A stretch of DNA of 64,000 nucleotides from Sutcliffiella horikoshii DSM 8719 (GCA_001648575.1 LQXN01000062.1:124001-188000); one strand, 5' to 3'. Positions 51,607 to 60,101 are shown, counted from the first letter of the stretch. Translations and numbers: made by a program. Notes: generated by a model from the sequence alone, not told the origin.

Positions 51607-52380
51607 TCATCTTCCTTTAAAATCAGGTTTTCTCTTCTCGATAAAGGAGGCCATCCCTTCCTTATGGTCGTCTGACAGGCCTGCAATACGCTGTCCGTAT
51701 GCTTCTTGTTCAAGATACTCATCATAAGAGAGGTTCCAGCTTGCGTGAATGGAGCGCTTAATGAGCCCGATTGCCTGTGTGGGCATACTGGCTAATCTGC
51801 TAGCAAATCCTTGCACTTCGTCTTGCCAGTTTTCAACAGTGACTATTTTTGTAACTAGACCTAATTCCTTTGCTTCTTCCGGCTTAATTTTCTCCCCAAA
51901 GACAGCAAGCTCTAATGCTTTGGCATTACCTACAAGTTTTGGGAGATAATAAAGGTTTCCGGAATCAGGAATCAATCCTACATGAATGAATGCTTGAACA
52001 AAGCTTGCTTTTTCCGACAAGATACGAAAGTCACAAGCCAATGCCAAACTGAATCCAGCTCCCGCAGCAACTCCATTTACCGCTGCAATCACTGGCTTTT
52101 CACACCTTGCAAGCTGTTTCATCATTGGACCGTATCTTGATCGCAATACTTCACCATGATCCATATTTTCATCCACTTCTGCCAGGTCTTGACCAGAGGA
52201 AAATGCCCTGCCTTCACCTGTAATGACAATGACTCTTATTTCTGCATCTGCATTTGCCTTTTTTAGTGCTTTTGAGATCTCTCTATTCATTTGTTCTGTA
52301 AACGCATTCAATTTATCGGGTCGGTTCAGAATTATCCAACCTACCCGGTTCTCTTGCTCATATTTAATCGTTTCAAACAT
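51607..52380 (-). CDS. paaG: Ring-1,2-epoxyphenylacetyl-CoA isomerase (crotonase family)
   Basis: A 257-aa crotonase. GRAFSSGQDLAEV (about residues 58-70) and AAVNGVAAGAGFSLALACD (about 99-117) form the oxyanion hole. GLIPDSGNLYYLPKLVG (about 134-150) has the aspartate used by PaaG-type isomerases in place of the hydratase glutamate. It should isomerise the ring epoxide to oxepin-CoA. The gene lies 14 bases after the other crotonase gene, and both overlap the operon order seen in other bacilli. Confidence 0.83.
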   Translation of the reverse strand: MFETIKYEQENRVGWIILNRPDKLNAFTEQMNREISKALKKANADAEIRVIVITGEGRAFSSGQDLAEVDENMDHGEVLRSRYGPMMKQLARCEKPVIAAVNGVAAGAGFSLALACDFRILSEKASFVQAFIHVGLIPDSGNLYYLPKLVGNAKALELAVFGEKIKPEEAKELGLVTKIVTVENWQDEVQGFASRLASMPTQAIGLIKRSIHASWNLSYDEYLEQEAYGQRIAGLSDDHKEGMASFIEKRKPDFKGR

Positions 52381-52394
52381 TGGGCTGCACCTCC

Positions 52395-53174
52395 TTATTC
52401 CCCTTCAAAATTAGGTTTTCGCTTTTCCTTGAAGGCACGCATTCCCTCTTTTTGATCCTTGGAAGCAAATAGAAGATAAAAGTTCTTCCTTTCAAATTGC
52501 ATCCCTTCATAAATAGGATAGTCCACAGCTTTATGGACGGATTCTTTAATCAAGCGCAGGGACAAAGGAGCTTGTTTTCCAATTTTACGAGCAAATTTCA
52601 TTGTTTCTTCCATTAATAATTCTTTTGCGACCACACGGTTGATGACGCCATGGTGCAGGGCCTCATCAGCACTCATCCTATCACCAGTCAAAAGCCATTC
52701 CATTGCTTTTGATTTTCCCATAAGTTTAGTCAATCTCTGCGTCCCACCTGCCCCTGGCATAACCCCCAGGCTGATTTCAGGAAAACCGAATTCTGCATCA
52801 TGGGCTGCAAACAGTATGTCACAGCATAGGGCAAGCTCAAATCCACCGCCAAGAGCAAAGCCTTGAACCGCGCCAACAATAGGCTTTTTCACCCAGGCAA
52901 GACGGTCCCATTCCGTGAATTGATTCAACAGTTCAAGTTCAATGGCTGTAGCCTCCGCCATTTCATCGATATCTGCACCCGCAGCAAATGCACGGCCTTT
53001 TCCACTCAATACGATTACTTTCACTTCGTCATCACGGTCAAATTCTTCTATCACCGTCACAATTTCTGTTACCATTGGTCTGTTGATTGCATTCAACACT
53101 TTTTGTCGATTTAACATCACGACACCAATCGCACCTTCTATTGAAACCTCGATATATTCGTACGTTCTACTCAT
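52395..53174 (-). CDS. paaF: Enoyl-CoA hydratase of the paa operon
   Basis: A 259-aa crotonase. GRAFAAGADIDEMAE (about residues 58-72), GAVQGFALGGGFELALCCD (about 100-118) and EISLGVMPGAGGTQRL (about 131-146), with the typical hydratase glutamates. In the pathway it hydrates 2,3-dehydroadipyl-CoA. In the absence of PaaZ it or a related crotonase could also open the oxepin ring. Its start overlaps the end of the EthD-like gene by 8 bases, indicating coupled translation. Confidence 0.83.
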   Translation of the reverse strand: MSRTYEYIEVSIEGAIGVVMLNRQKVLNAINRPMVTEIVTVIEEFDRDDEVKVIVLSGKGRAFAAGADIDEMAEATAIELELLNQFTEWDRLAWVKKPIVGAVQGFALGGGFELALCCDILFAAHDAEFGFPEISLGVMPGAGGTQRLTKLMGKSKAMEWLLTGDRMSADEALHHGVINRVVAKELLMEETMKFARKIGKQAPLSLRLIKESVHKAVDYPIYEGMQFERKNFYLLFASKDQKEGMRAFKEKRKPNFEGE

Positions 53175-53475
53175 TCACTTCTTCACCAATCATCAAGGTT
53201 ACAAGATCGCCGGCAAAGCTCATTAAATCCTTTCCAGATGCTTTAGCTTCATCTGTTCTCATTGCTTGCTTCAATGCGTCATGACTGTCATAAAACATTT
53301 CACACATTAAATAGTACTTGCCTTCCCCACCCATTGGACTTCCTACCACTTTTGTCACTTCCATCTTGCGCAAGCCAGGTATCTTTGCAGTGATTGGTGC
53401 ATGTGTGTCAAAATAGTGCTGATCAAAAGCCTCTTTGTTTTCTGGGTGTTTGTATAACGCGATTAATTTTACCAT
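53167..53475 (-). CDS. EthD-family protein in the paa operon
   Basis: A 102-aa ferredoxin-like alpha/beta barrel protein. VKLIALYKHPENKEAFDQHY and HAPITAKIPGLRKMEV are typical for the EthD family. Members occur near oxygenases and oxidoreductases, but no enzymatic role is proven for most. It occupies the position where other paa operons carry paaE. AAGGAGAG before the ATG at 53475 sets the start; the upstream extension to 53544 lacks a ribosome site. Confidence 0.75.
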   Translation of the reverse strand: MVKLIALYKHPENKEAFDQHYFDTHAPITAKIPGLRKMEVTKVVGSPMGGEGKYYLMCEMFYDSHDALKQAMRTDEAKASGKDLMSFAGDLVTLMIGEEVNE

Positions 53476-53610
53476 CTGAAATCTCTCCTTTTTTATATGC
53501 TCTGTTAAACACCGCTGCTTACTTTGGCAATTGGCACCAATCAACAGCTATGATCTCAGAACTTTATGTAATTGCCTGCCAGAGATATACTCCGGAAGGC
53601 ATTGATACTC

Positions 53611-54102
53611 TTACATCATGGTGGAAACGGGTTTCATTGCTTCGAAAGGGTTCTTGCAACCTTTACAGTAAAGGATGCTCCTGCATGCAGTTGGGCCGAA
53701 GATGTTATCTATTGTCGTGTAAGTCGACCCGCAGTAAGGGCAATCCACATGCCATTCTCCAGCATCGTCTAGTATAGGTGGGGGTGCGATCCCAAACTCC
53801 TTTAAATGCTCTCTGCCTTTTGCTGTAATGCGATCGGAAGTCCAAGGAGGCTGGTAGATGAATAGGACCTCCACACGCTTGAATAGTGCCAAGCTGGCAA
53901 TCTCGTTTTCTACATTCTTTTTGATGATTTCAAGGGCTGGGCAACCCATGAACGTAGGCAACATCTTGATGATAACTCCTTCATCGGATAGTTCGACCAC
54001 TTCCACCATCCCAAGATCCACGACACTGACAGAATCTATTTCAGGATCTTTCACAAGATGTAAAGCTTCCCGGACCTTTATTATTTTTGTTTCTTCCTGC
54101 AT
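53611..54102 (-). CDS. paaD: Phenylacetyl-CoA epoxidase assembly protein PaaD
   Basis: A 163-aa protein. N-terminal MIP18/DUF59 domain (about residues 8-85: VKDPEIDSVSVVDLGMVEVV, and TFMGCPALEII with the conserved cysteine). A C-terminal zinc-ribbon part follows with CPYCGST and CKGCKNP pairs (about 126-152). PaaD is thought to help mature the metal centre of the PaaABC epoxidase. It lies between paaC and the EthD-like gene. Confidence 0.85.
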   Translation of the reverse strand: MQEETKIIKVREALHLVKDPEIDSVSVVDLGMVEVVELSDEGVIIKMLPTFMGCPALEIIKKNVENEIASLALFKRVEVLFIYQPPWTSDRITAKGREHLKEFGIAPPPILDDAGEWHVDCPYCGSTYTTIDNIFGPTACRSILYCKGCKNPFEAMKPVSTMM

Positions 54103-54145
54103 GTTGTCCTCATTCCTTTTTGTTTGGCTATAAAGCAAAAGTATT

Positions 54146-54967
54146 TTACCAAACCGCTGCTGGATTGCTTCTATATACTTCACTAAGCGTTAATAGGGCA
54201 TCATCCAAATCCTTGGTATGCTCTCCTTTTCTGCCATTTCCACTTTTCATCCCCATACTTTCAGGGAAGACCATATTCAGTTTTTCAAACATGGAGGCCA
54301 TTTCAGCAACAAAGCGTTTACGCAGTTCACTTTCCTTTTCTATTAAACGGTATTGCGTAATGGCATCACCGCTTGGACCTAAAGCCAGTACACCATCAAA
54401 TTCTTCTAATACCTTGTCAATGGCAGCTTTCATCCTGCTTTTTGCATCACCGTTAGCAGAACATAACTGTTTAAACCATGTCCTCCAATGAAGCAAATGA
54501 TAGTATAGTTCCATATTCACTTTTACAGCAACATGTTTCAAAGGTTCATAGGAGGAGTTTTTCAATGACTCGACCTTTATTTTCTTGGACTGGGTGTAGA
54601 AGTAATGTCTCACCACTGTATATGCCCAATCATATTTAGGTTCCGTGAGATAAGTTCCGGATCCATTCACTTTTTCTAACAGTACGGCGTTAACTCTCTC
54701 TGTCGCTTTCCTTGCATGAGCAAGAGCGTCCATATCCCCTTCACCCAGGTCCTCCAGCAATTGATAGTACATGGCGGCATGCCCCATCGTGTCCTGGTTA
54801 ATGGAAGAAAAGGCAACATCCTCCTCGATGTGAGGAGCAAGACCAAGCCATTCAGAACCTCTATAGGCAATGATGAAGTCATCATCTGCAAGCTGATACA
54901 ATAACGCTGTAAGAGCTTTATAGTACGATGTATCTTTTTGAGCTTCTTCAACCGATGTTATATTCAT
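54146..54967 (-). CDS. paaC: Phenylacetyl-CoA epoxidase structural subunit PaaC
   Basis: A 273-aa ferritin-like all-helical subunit that pairs with PaaA in the multicomponent epoxidase but is usually without its own functional iron centre. EWLGLAPHIEEDVAFSSINQDTMGHA (as EWLGLAPHIEEDVAFSSIN, then QDTMGHA; about residues 39-64) and the WRTWFKQL region are typical. The start ATG at 54967 overlaps the paaB stop as ATGA, so translation is coupled. Confidence 0.87.
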   Translation of the reverse strand: MNITSVEEAQKDTSYYKALTALLYQLADDDFIIAYRGSEWLGLAPHIEEDVAFSSINQDTMGHAAMYYQLLEDLGEGDMDALAHARKATERVNAVLLEKVNGSGTYLTEPKYDWAYTVVRHYFYTQSKKIKVESLKNSSYEPLKHVAVKVNMELYYHLLHWRTWFKQLCSANGDAKSRMKAAIDKVLEEFDGVLALGPSGDAITQYRLIEKESELRKRFVAEMASMFEKLNMVFPESMGMKSGNGRKGEHTKDLDDALLTLSEVYRSNPAAVW

Positions 54968-55311
54968 TGATTTTTCTTCCCTCCCCATGACATGATCTCC
55001 TGTTCATCAAGCATGCCTTGCTCATATTGGCGCCATTTTTTCTTCAAATAGCCATAGCCTTTTGTATTGCGATAATCCTTGTTATCAATTCTTTGTAAGG
55101 TTACGCGCTCCTCTTGTGTCATTTTACGGATATTTGCCCGTTGTACCACCCAAATATCCACAGCAGGCTCGCGGCGCATAAAATTCTCTTGCGCCATCAC
55201 AAGTGCAATCTCTTGATTGGGAGCAAGCAGACTGAATTGATATTGCATTGGAGAAGTGTGGGTTCTTTTGCTGAACACTTCAAATTCTTTATAAAAACCT
55301 TTCGTACTCAT
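54964..55311 (-). CDS. paaB: Phenylacetyl-CoA epoxidase subunit PaaB
   Basis: A 115-aa small subunit. YKEFEVFSKRTHTSPMQYQF (about residues 7-26) and ALVMAQENFMRREPAVDIWVV (about 36-56, written here as its conserved block) are the PaaB signatures: hallmark residues R, HT and REP. The C-terminal part (RNTKGYGYLKKKW) is a basic extension. PaaB bridges two PaaAC units. It lies 19 bases after paaA. Confidence 0.88.
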   Translation of the reverse strand: MSTKGFYKEFEVFSKRTHTSPMQYQFSLLAPNQEIALVMAQENFMRREPAVDIWVVQRANIRKMTQEERVTLQRIDNKDYRNTKGYGYLKKKWRQYEQGMLDEQEIMSWGGKKNQ

Positions 55312-55330
55312 CTCATAAGCTCCTTCCTCT

Positions 55331-56299
55331 TTAACCTGCTGTCGTATCGGAGCTTAGCGCTTCCCGAACCCACGCATTATTTTCATGAGCAATTACTCTT
55401 AAGCGCAAGCGGTCCTTTGATTTTGGGCCGTTGTTCTTAATGATTTCCTTGAAGTTGCTCCAATCAGGCTGCTTGTAGATCCACTTCTGCTCTTCCTCAT
55501 TAAAATGCATTGTCTCATCAGGCAATGTAAGGCCGAGTGAGAGGACACGTGGAATATATTTTGTAAAAAAATCCTGGCGTAACTCTTCGTTGCTTTTTGT
55601 ACGTATGTTGTATTTCATCGTTATATCCTGCTTGGATGTACCGGTAGTGGATGCGTCTGCCGGACCAAAGAACATCAATAGCGCCTCCCACCAGCGGTTG
55701 ATGGAATCTTGGATCATTGCCCTTTGTTCTTCGGTTCCTTCTGCAAGGGCCATGATGATTGCCTCTCCATGCTGGGCATGGAATACTTCCTCTGCACAAA
55801 TGCGTTTAAGAGCCCTTGCATATGGTCCATATGAAGCGTCCAGCATATTTGTTTGGGAAATGATTGCTGCTCCATCTACAAGCCACCCTATAAGGCCCGC
55901 ATCCCCCCAAGTAGGTGCTTCCATGTGGAAAACATTATGAAACTTTAAATCTCCTGAAAATAAATCTTGCATGATTTCTTCACGTGTTTTTCCATAAGGC
56001 TCCATCAAATCTTCTGCTACGCGCAAAAGCAGCTGCCCATGGCCCATTTCATCTTGGACTTTTGCCATGATACCGAGCTTCCTTTTAAGAGTAGGAGCTT
56101 TTGGCACCCATTCCTTTTCTGGAAGCGCTCCCATTATTTCGCTGATTGCATGCATCGAGATCAGTTTAATCAATGTCTTACGATATTCTTCCGGCATCCA
56201 GTCATCTGCTTCAATCTTTTCCCCAGCATGGATACGTTGCATAAAATGCTCTTGTTTCTCTTCTTCCGTCAAGCGGTCAAACGATAATGAATTGGTCAT
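55331..56299 (-). CDS. paaA: Phenylacetyl-CoA epoxidase catalytic subunit PaaA
   Basis: A 322-aa diiron oxygenase subunit that makes the ring 1,2-epoxide of phenylacetyl-CoA. Diiron ligands lie in the four-helix bundle: VQDEMGHGQLLLR (about residues 82-94) and AEEVFHAQHGE (about 169-179) give the ExxH-type pairs. WGDAGLIGWLVDGAAI and MKYNIRTKSNEELRQDF are family blocks. It is the first gene of the paaABCD operon, with a strong promoter and the shared palindrome upstream. Confidence 0.9.
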   Translation of the reverse strand: MTNSLSFDRLTEEEKQEHFMQRIHAGEKIEADDWMPEEYRKTLIKLISMHAISEIMGALPEKEWVPKAPTLKRKLGIMAKVQDEMGHGQLLLRVAEDLMEPYGKTREEIMQDLFSGDLKFHNVFHMEAPTWGDAGLIGWLVDGAAIISQTNMLDASYGPYARALKRICAEEVFHAQHGEAIIMALAEGTEEQRAMIQDSINRWWEALLMFFGPADASTTGTSKQDITMKYNIRTKSNEELRQDFFTKYIPRVLSLGLTLPDETMHFNEEEQKWIYKQPDWSNFKEIIKNNGPKSKDRLRLRVIAHENNAWVREALSSDTTAG

Positions 56300-56319
56300 T
56301 TTCGCCGCCCTCCTAATTC

Positions 56320-56342
56320 TATAACGTTTATTTAACGCAATT
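56320..56342. promoter_or_regulatory. Candidate PaaX-type operator at paaA
   Basis: TATAACGTT-n5-AACGCAATT, one full arm and one partial arm, directly downstream of the -10 box of the paaA promoter. This is the same position as at 41714 and 44767. Confidence 0.65.
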
Positions 56343-56368
56343 ATAATATAATGTTATACGTTTATCAA
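56340..56368 (-). promoter_or_regulatory. Promoter of the paaABCD operon
   Basis: TTGATA (complement of 56363-56368), exactly 17 bases, TATAAT (complement of 56340-56345). Confidence 0.8.
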
Positions 56369-56385
56369 CTCTGAAAGTTCTGAAA

Positions 56386-57705
56386 TCATGTGTATGCCAA
56401 TCTTTTATCGATAATTCGGACTGCTTTTCCTTCTGAGCGTGGGATGGTTCTAGGTTCCACAATGGTTGCTTTGACACTTATAAAACATTTGGACTTTAAT
56501 TCATGCTCCACCTTTTGGGCGATAAGGGCCAGTTTGGTTGTTCTGTCGGCAATATCTGTTTGTAAAAGTGCATTTTCATCTATCTCAACCTGCACTTCTA
56601 CCATATCTAAGCTATTGTCACGGGACACATATATTTGGTAATGAGGTGCTACATCTTTGATTTGAAGCAATGTATGCTCAATTTCCGATGGAAAGATATT
56701 AACCCCCCTGATAATCAGCATGTCATCTACCCTGCCCTTTACCCGGGACATTTTAGTCGTCGTCCTGCCGCAAACACATCGTTCCCTTCTGATAGAAGCG
56801 ATATCACCGGTCCTATAGCGGATGATGGGCATAGCTTCTTTTGTAAGGCTTGTGAAAACAAGCTCTCCCACTTCCCCCTCTGACAGGACTTCCTTCGTTT
56901 CCGGATCAATGACTTCCACATAAAAATGATCTTCAGCTATATGCAGACCATCTTGAGATTCATGGCATTCCATCGCTACACCAGGTCCGATCACTTCACT
57001 TAACCCATAGATATCACAGGCCTTCATGCCAAATCTTCCTTCTAGTGTTTTCCTCATTTCCTCCGACCACGGCTCTGCACCGAAAATACCGTATTGCAAC
57101 GATGTCATTCTAGGATCAATCCCGAGATCAATCATTTTATCTGCTATATTTAGTACATATGACGGCGTCCCGCAAATAACGGTTGGTTGAAAATCTTGAA
57201 TAAGCTGAATTTGCCTTTCCGTGTTACCGCCAGAAACAGGGACTGTAATCATCCCAAGTCGCTCACTTCCGTAATGCAACCCAAGACCTCCTGTAAAAAG
57301 ACCGTAACCGTAAGCATTATGTAGGATGTCTCCTATCTTTCCCCCGCCCATTGCTATTGCTCTTGCTGCTATTTCACTCCACATTTCAATATCTTGTTTA
57401 GAATAAGCTACAACCGTAGGTTTTCCACTTGTTCCAGAAGAAGCATGGAGTCTAGTTATTTGAGTTCTAGGAATAGCGAAAAGCCCGAAAGGATAGTTCT
57501 CGCGCAATTCTTTTTTTGTAGTGAAGGGAAGTTTTACTATATCTTGAATCGTATTGATGTCGGTGGGGATCACGCTATTGTCGGTGAATTTTCGTTTATA
57601 GAAAGGCACATTACAATATACTTTCTGAACAGTACTTTTCAACCTGCCGGATTGCAGTTTTCGCATATCTTCCAGAGACAATATTTCTGTATCGTGAAGA
57701 ATCAT
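56386..57705 (-). CDS. paaK: Phenylacetate-CoA ligase
   Basis: A 439-aa adenylate-forming enzyme that activates phenylacetate with ATP and CoA. P-loop-like HASSGTSGKPTVVAYSKQD (about residues 87-105), GVNIFPSEIEHTLLQ (about 335-349) and YRTGDIASI are typical; the length equals E. coli PaaK (~437). AAAGGTGAG before the ATG at 57705 gives the start; the upstream open frame to 57834 is promoter DNA. It lies upstream of paaA on the same strand, separated by the paaA promoter. Confidence 0.9.
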   Translation of the reverse strand: MILHDTEILSLEDMRKLQSGRLKSTVQKVYCNVPFYKRKFTDNSVIPTDINTIQDIVKLPFTTKKELRENYPFGLFAIPRTQITRLHASSGTSGKPTVVAYSKQDIEMWSEIAARAIAMGGGKIGDILHNAYGYGLFTGGLGLHYGSERLGMITVPVSGGNTERQIQLIQDFQPTVICGTPSYVLNIADKMIDLGIDPRMTSLQYGIFGAEPWSEEMRKTLEGRFGMKACDIYGLSEVIGPGVAMECHESQDGLHIAEDHFYVEVIDPETKEVLSEGEVGELVFTSLTKEAMPIIRYRTGDIASIRRERCVCGRTTTKMSRVKGRVDDMLIIRGVNIFPSEIEHTLLQIKDVAPHYQIYVSRDNSLDMVEVQVEIDENALLQTDIADRTTKLALIAQKVEHELKSKCFISVKATIVEPRTIPRSEGKAVRIIDKRLAYT

Positions 57706-57731
57706 GGGTATCTCACCTTTCATTTTGTTAA

Positions 57732-57754
57732 TATAACGAATTTTTACCGCTGAT
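57732..57754. promoter_or_regulatory. Degenerate PaaX-type site in the paaK leader
   Basis: TATAACGAA-n5-ACCGCTGAT; left arm 7 of 9 and right arm about 5 of 9 compared with the consensus arm TATARCGTT. It lies between the paaK promoter and the start codon. Confidence 0.35.
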
Positions 57755-57784
57755 GAACAATGTGTAATATTACTCAACACCATT

Positions 57785-57813
57785 AAAATAACCTCGGTAA
57801 GTTTAAATGTCAA
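57785..57813 (-). promoter_or_regulatory. Probable promoter of paaK
   Basis: TTGACA (complement of 57808-57813), 17-base spacer, TATTTT (complement of 57785-57790), 80 bases upstream of the ATG. Confidence 0.55.
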
Positions 57814-57842
57814 CAAATAATTCAGAATATTCATTAAAAAAA

Positions 57843-57864
57843 CAGAGGAGTAGGTCCTCTGCTT
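57843..57864 (-). terminator. Left copy of the duplicated hairpin at repeat G
   Basis: Perfect stem CAGAGGA / TCCTCTG; on the minus strand followed by TTTTTTT. The related copy is at 58076-58100. Confidence 0.75.
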
Positions 57865-58075
57865 CAGACTGTTGACAAACTAAAAAATAGTTAAGTTATC
57901 TTTTGGAACAGTTGATTTTCGTTCCAGGCGCTTCGCTTTCCTGCGGGCAGTCCGTAAGCCTCCTCGGCTTACGCCTGCGGGGTCTTACATGTCCCTTCCT
58001 CCCGCGGGAGTCTTCGCGCCTTCCACTGCAATCAACTAGGGATTTTTATCATATTTGAAATTTGTCTACACACTG
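57865..58075 (+). repeat. Terminator-associated repeat, copy G
   Basis: A 211-bp copy with ends CAGACTGTTGACAAA (57865-57879) and TTTGTCTACACACTG (58061-58075). Core stems: GGCGC with GCGCC; GCGGG with CCCGC; GTAAGCC with GGTCTTAC. It is flanked by related hairpins sharing AGGAGTAGGTCCT. A group IIC intron begins less than 40 bases to the right. Confidence 0.85.
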
Positions 58076-58100
58076 AAGCAAGGAGTAGGTCCTTTGCTTT
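58076..58100 (-). terminator. Right copy of the duplicated hairpin at repeat G
   Basis: GCAAGGA pairs with TCC-TTGC with one bulged base. It matches the hairpin at 57843 in its centre but has changed bases in the outer stem. Confidence 0.6.
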
Positions 58101-58187
58101 AATTTATTAATAATCGAGTAGGAGGGGGTGATTAACCCCCGACCTCTCACACCACCGTACGTACCGTTCGGTATACGGCGGTTTCAA

Positions 58188-58780
58188 CTAAGTCGAACGT
58201 AATAATTGATACCTTGTAAGCAAACTTTTAAGCCCTTGATTTAACCAGTAGTGGTTATCAAGGGCTCTATCTAGTATTGGACTCCTGGCGATACGCCAAT
58301 ATCCCAGCCTAGTATTTGCCCATTCCCATGCTTGATTAGGCTTAATGCCTAACTTCGTTAAGTTTCTATGTTTGGTTTTGACTTTCTTCCACTCTTTCCA
58401 TCGAACCATCCGCAATCTTCTTCGTATCCAACCATCTAACTTTGCTAGAACCGAAGGGGTATCAGCTAATTGATAATACCCTAACCAACCTATCAGATAG
58501 CGATTTAGCTTCTTGAGCCTGTCTCTCATACTGATAGACCATTTCCTCGAAGTGATTTCTCTTATTCTTTGTTTAAAACGTTGGATACTCTGTTTAGAAA
58601 TTCGGGTTTTTGGTTCCTCTCGATGGGAGGTAAATGTAAAACCCAGAAACTTACGTTTCCATGGTCGGTCTACTGCACTTTTCTCATGATTAACTTTTAG
58701 TTTGAGTTTTCCTTCAATGAAAGTTGTGATACTTTTCATGATGCGTTCTCCAGCTCTCTTCGAACGAACGTAAATATTAC
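58188..58780 (-). CDS. Group IIC intron reverse transcriptase, 3' exon (C-terminal half)
   Basis: Continues the reading frame broken at 60647. It starts in the third base-pair of the codon after YADD and reads NIYVRSKRAGERIMKSITTF. The thumb and maturase part follow: KLKLKVNHEKSAVDRPWKRKF in two blocks, FLGFTFTSH, and GWLGYYQLAD with the maturase-like basic C-terminus. Joined to 61313-60647 it gives one open frame of 419 aa, the usual size. Without splicing of the inner intron this half has no good start. Confidence 0.85.
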
Positions 58781-58838
58781 AGTAAGTAGACCAAGGGAAC
58801 CTCCCCCTTAGTCCCTCTCAGAACCGTACGTGAACCTC

Positions 58839-60101
58839 TCAGCTCATACGGCTCCCATTATTCATAGCCGGTAGTATTCCATATTTCCAGTGTGAAAATA
58901 ACTTGCGTTCTCGATGGGCAATAGCTCCTAACCAATACTCTGCTCTTCTTCGATGTTTTCGCTTCTTGTATTTTCGGCGAACCCATTTTACCAAGCAACT
59001 ATTGATGTATCGCAATACACTATACATTTCTGATTTATAGAAATGTCCATAGTAATTAATCCATCCTTGGATTTTCTTATTAAACATGTTGGAAATATCA
59101 TGTAATGATTTATCTGCCTTGAGCTGTAATCGCCAACTTCTCACTTCTTTCCTGATTGCTTTCTTCGCCTTTCCCGCAATAGCTGGCAAGAAGTTTGTGA
59201 AAAATTTTCCATATTTGTTCTTTGAGTGCCTTGGTTGAAATGTGTATCCTAGAAAATCAAACGAAATATTAGGATAATTCAATTGTCTATCATCATCTTT
59301 ACAATAAACAATTTTCGTTTTTTCCAAGTTCAACTCCAACCCAAATAATTTAAACCTTTCTTCCAGTCTTCGTTGAAGATATTTTGCCTGTTTCAATGAA
59401 GTACAATGTGCTATTCCATCATCAGCGTATCTAGCCCAAGGAATACTCGGAAATTCTTTCACCATAAAATCATCAAATGTATAATGAAGAAACAGGTTCG
59501 CAAGAACTGGACTGATAACTCCACCTTGCGGAGTACCAGATGTTCGCTCTGTTGTCGTTCCATCTTCCATTTGAAAAGGAGCGGTTAGCCATCTTTGTAT
59601 ATATAAGATGATCCATTCTTGATTTGTATGACGTTTTACCATTTCAATTAGGTAGTCATGACGGATGTTATCAAATAGTCCTTTAATATCGAACTCCAAC
59701 ACCCAGTCTTTCCGCCAACATCTTTTCCTTGTAGCCTCAATTGCTTGGATTGCCGATTTGTTTGGACGATATCCATAAGAATCTGTGTAGAACAATTTTT
59801 CCACTGTGGGTTCAAAATAAAGTTTCGCAACCATTTGTGCCACACGGTCTTCGACCGTAGGTATTCCAAGTGTCCTTGTTCCACCATTCTTTTTAGGTAT
59901 AGCTACTGCTTTTACTGGTTTTGGAAAATAGCTTCCTGAAGACATACGATTCCATAGTTTATATAGATTATTCTTCAAGTCTAGTTCGAAGCTTTCAATA
60001 GACTGTTCATCAATCCCATATGTTCCTTTATTAGCTTTTACTCGCTCGAATGCAATCATTACTGCATGCTTTGAAATACTAAACGGTTTTGTTTCTTGCA
60101 T
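58839..60101 (-). CDS. ltrA: Group II intron reverse transcriptase/maturase (inner intron)
   Basis: A 420-aa intron-encoded protein. RT domain about residues 50-290: RTLGIPTVEDRVAQMV, YGYRPNKSAIQAI, FDIKGLFDNIRHDYL, GTPQGGVISPVLANLFLHY and the catalytic WARYADDGIAHC. Maturase (X) domain about 300-400 (GWINYYGHFYKSEMY) and a basic end KKRKHRRRAEYW. No obvious C-terminal H-N-H endonuclease, so mobility would use nascent DNA strands. The ORF runs into domain V, as in many such introns. GGAGGAGG precedes the ATG. It looks intact. Confidence 0.9.
   Translation of the reverse strand: MQETKPFSISKHAVMIAFERVKANKGTYGIDEQSIESFELDLKNNLYKLWNRMSSGSYFPKPVKAVAIPKKNGGTRTLGIPTVEDRVAQMVAKLYFEPTVEKLFYTDSYGYRPNKSAIQAIEATRKRCWRKDWVLEFDIKGLFDNIRHDYLIEMVKRHTNQEWIILYIQRWLTAPFQMEDGTTTERTSGTPQGGVISPVLANLFLHYTFDDFMVKEFPSIPWARYADDGIAHCTSLKQAKYLQRRLEERFKLFGLELNLEKTKIVYCKDDDRQLNYPNISFDFLGYTFQPRHSKNKYGKFFTNFLPAIAGKAKKAIRKEVRSWRLQLKADKSLHDISNMFNKKIQGWINYYGHFYKSEMYSVLRYINSCLVKWVRRKYKKRKHRRRAEYWLGAIAHRERKLFSHWKYGILPAMNNGSRMS

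Noticed and set aside
12541-58100. CRISPR array or REP/BIME interpretation of the dispersed repeats
   Set aside because: Copies are single, ~210 bp long and kilobases apart, each with its own flanking hairpin duplicate. There are no regular short repeats with spacers, and no Cas genes.
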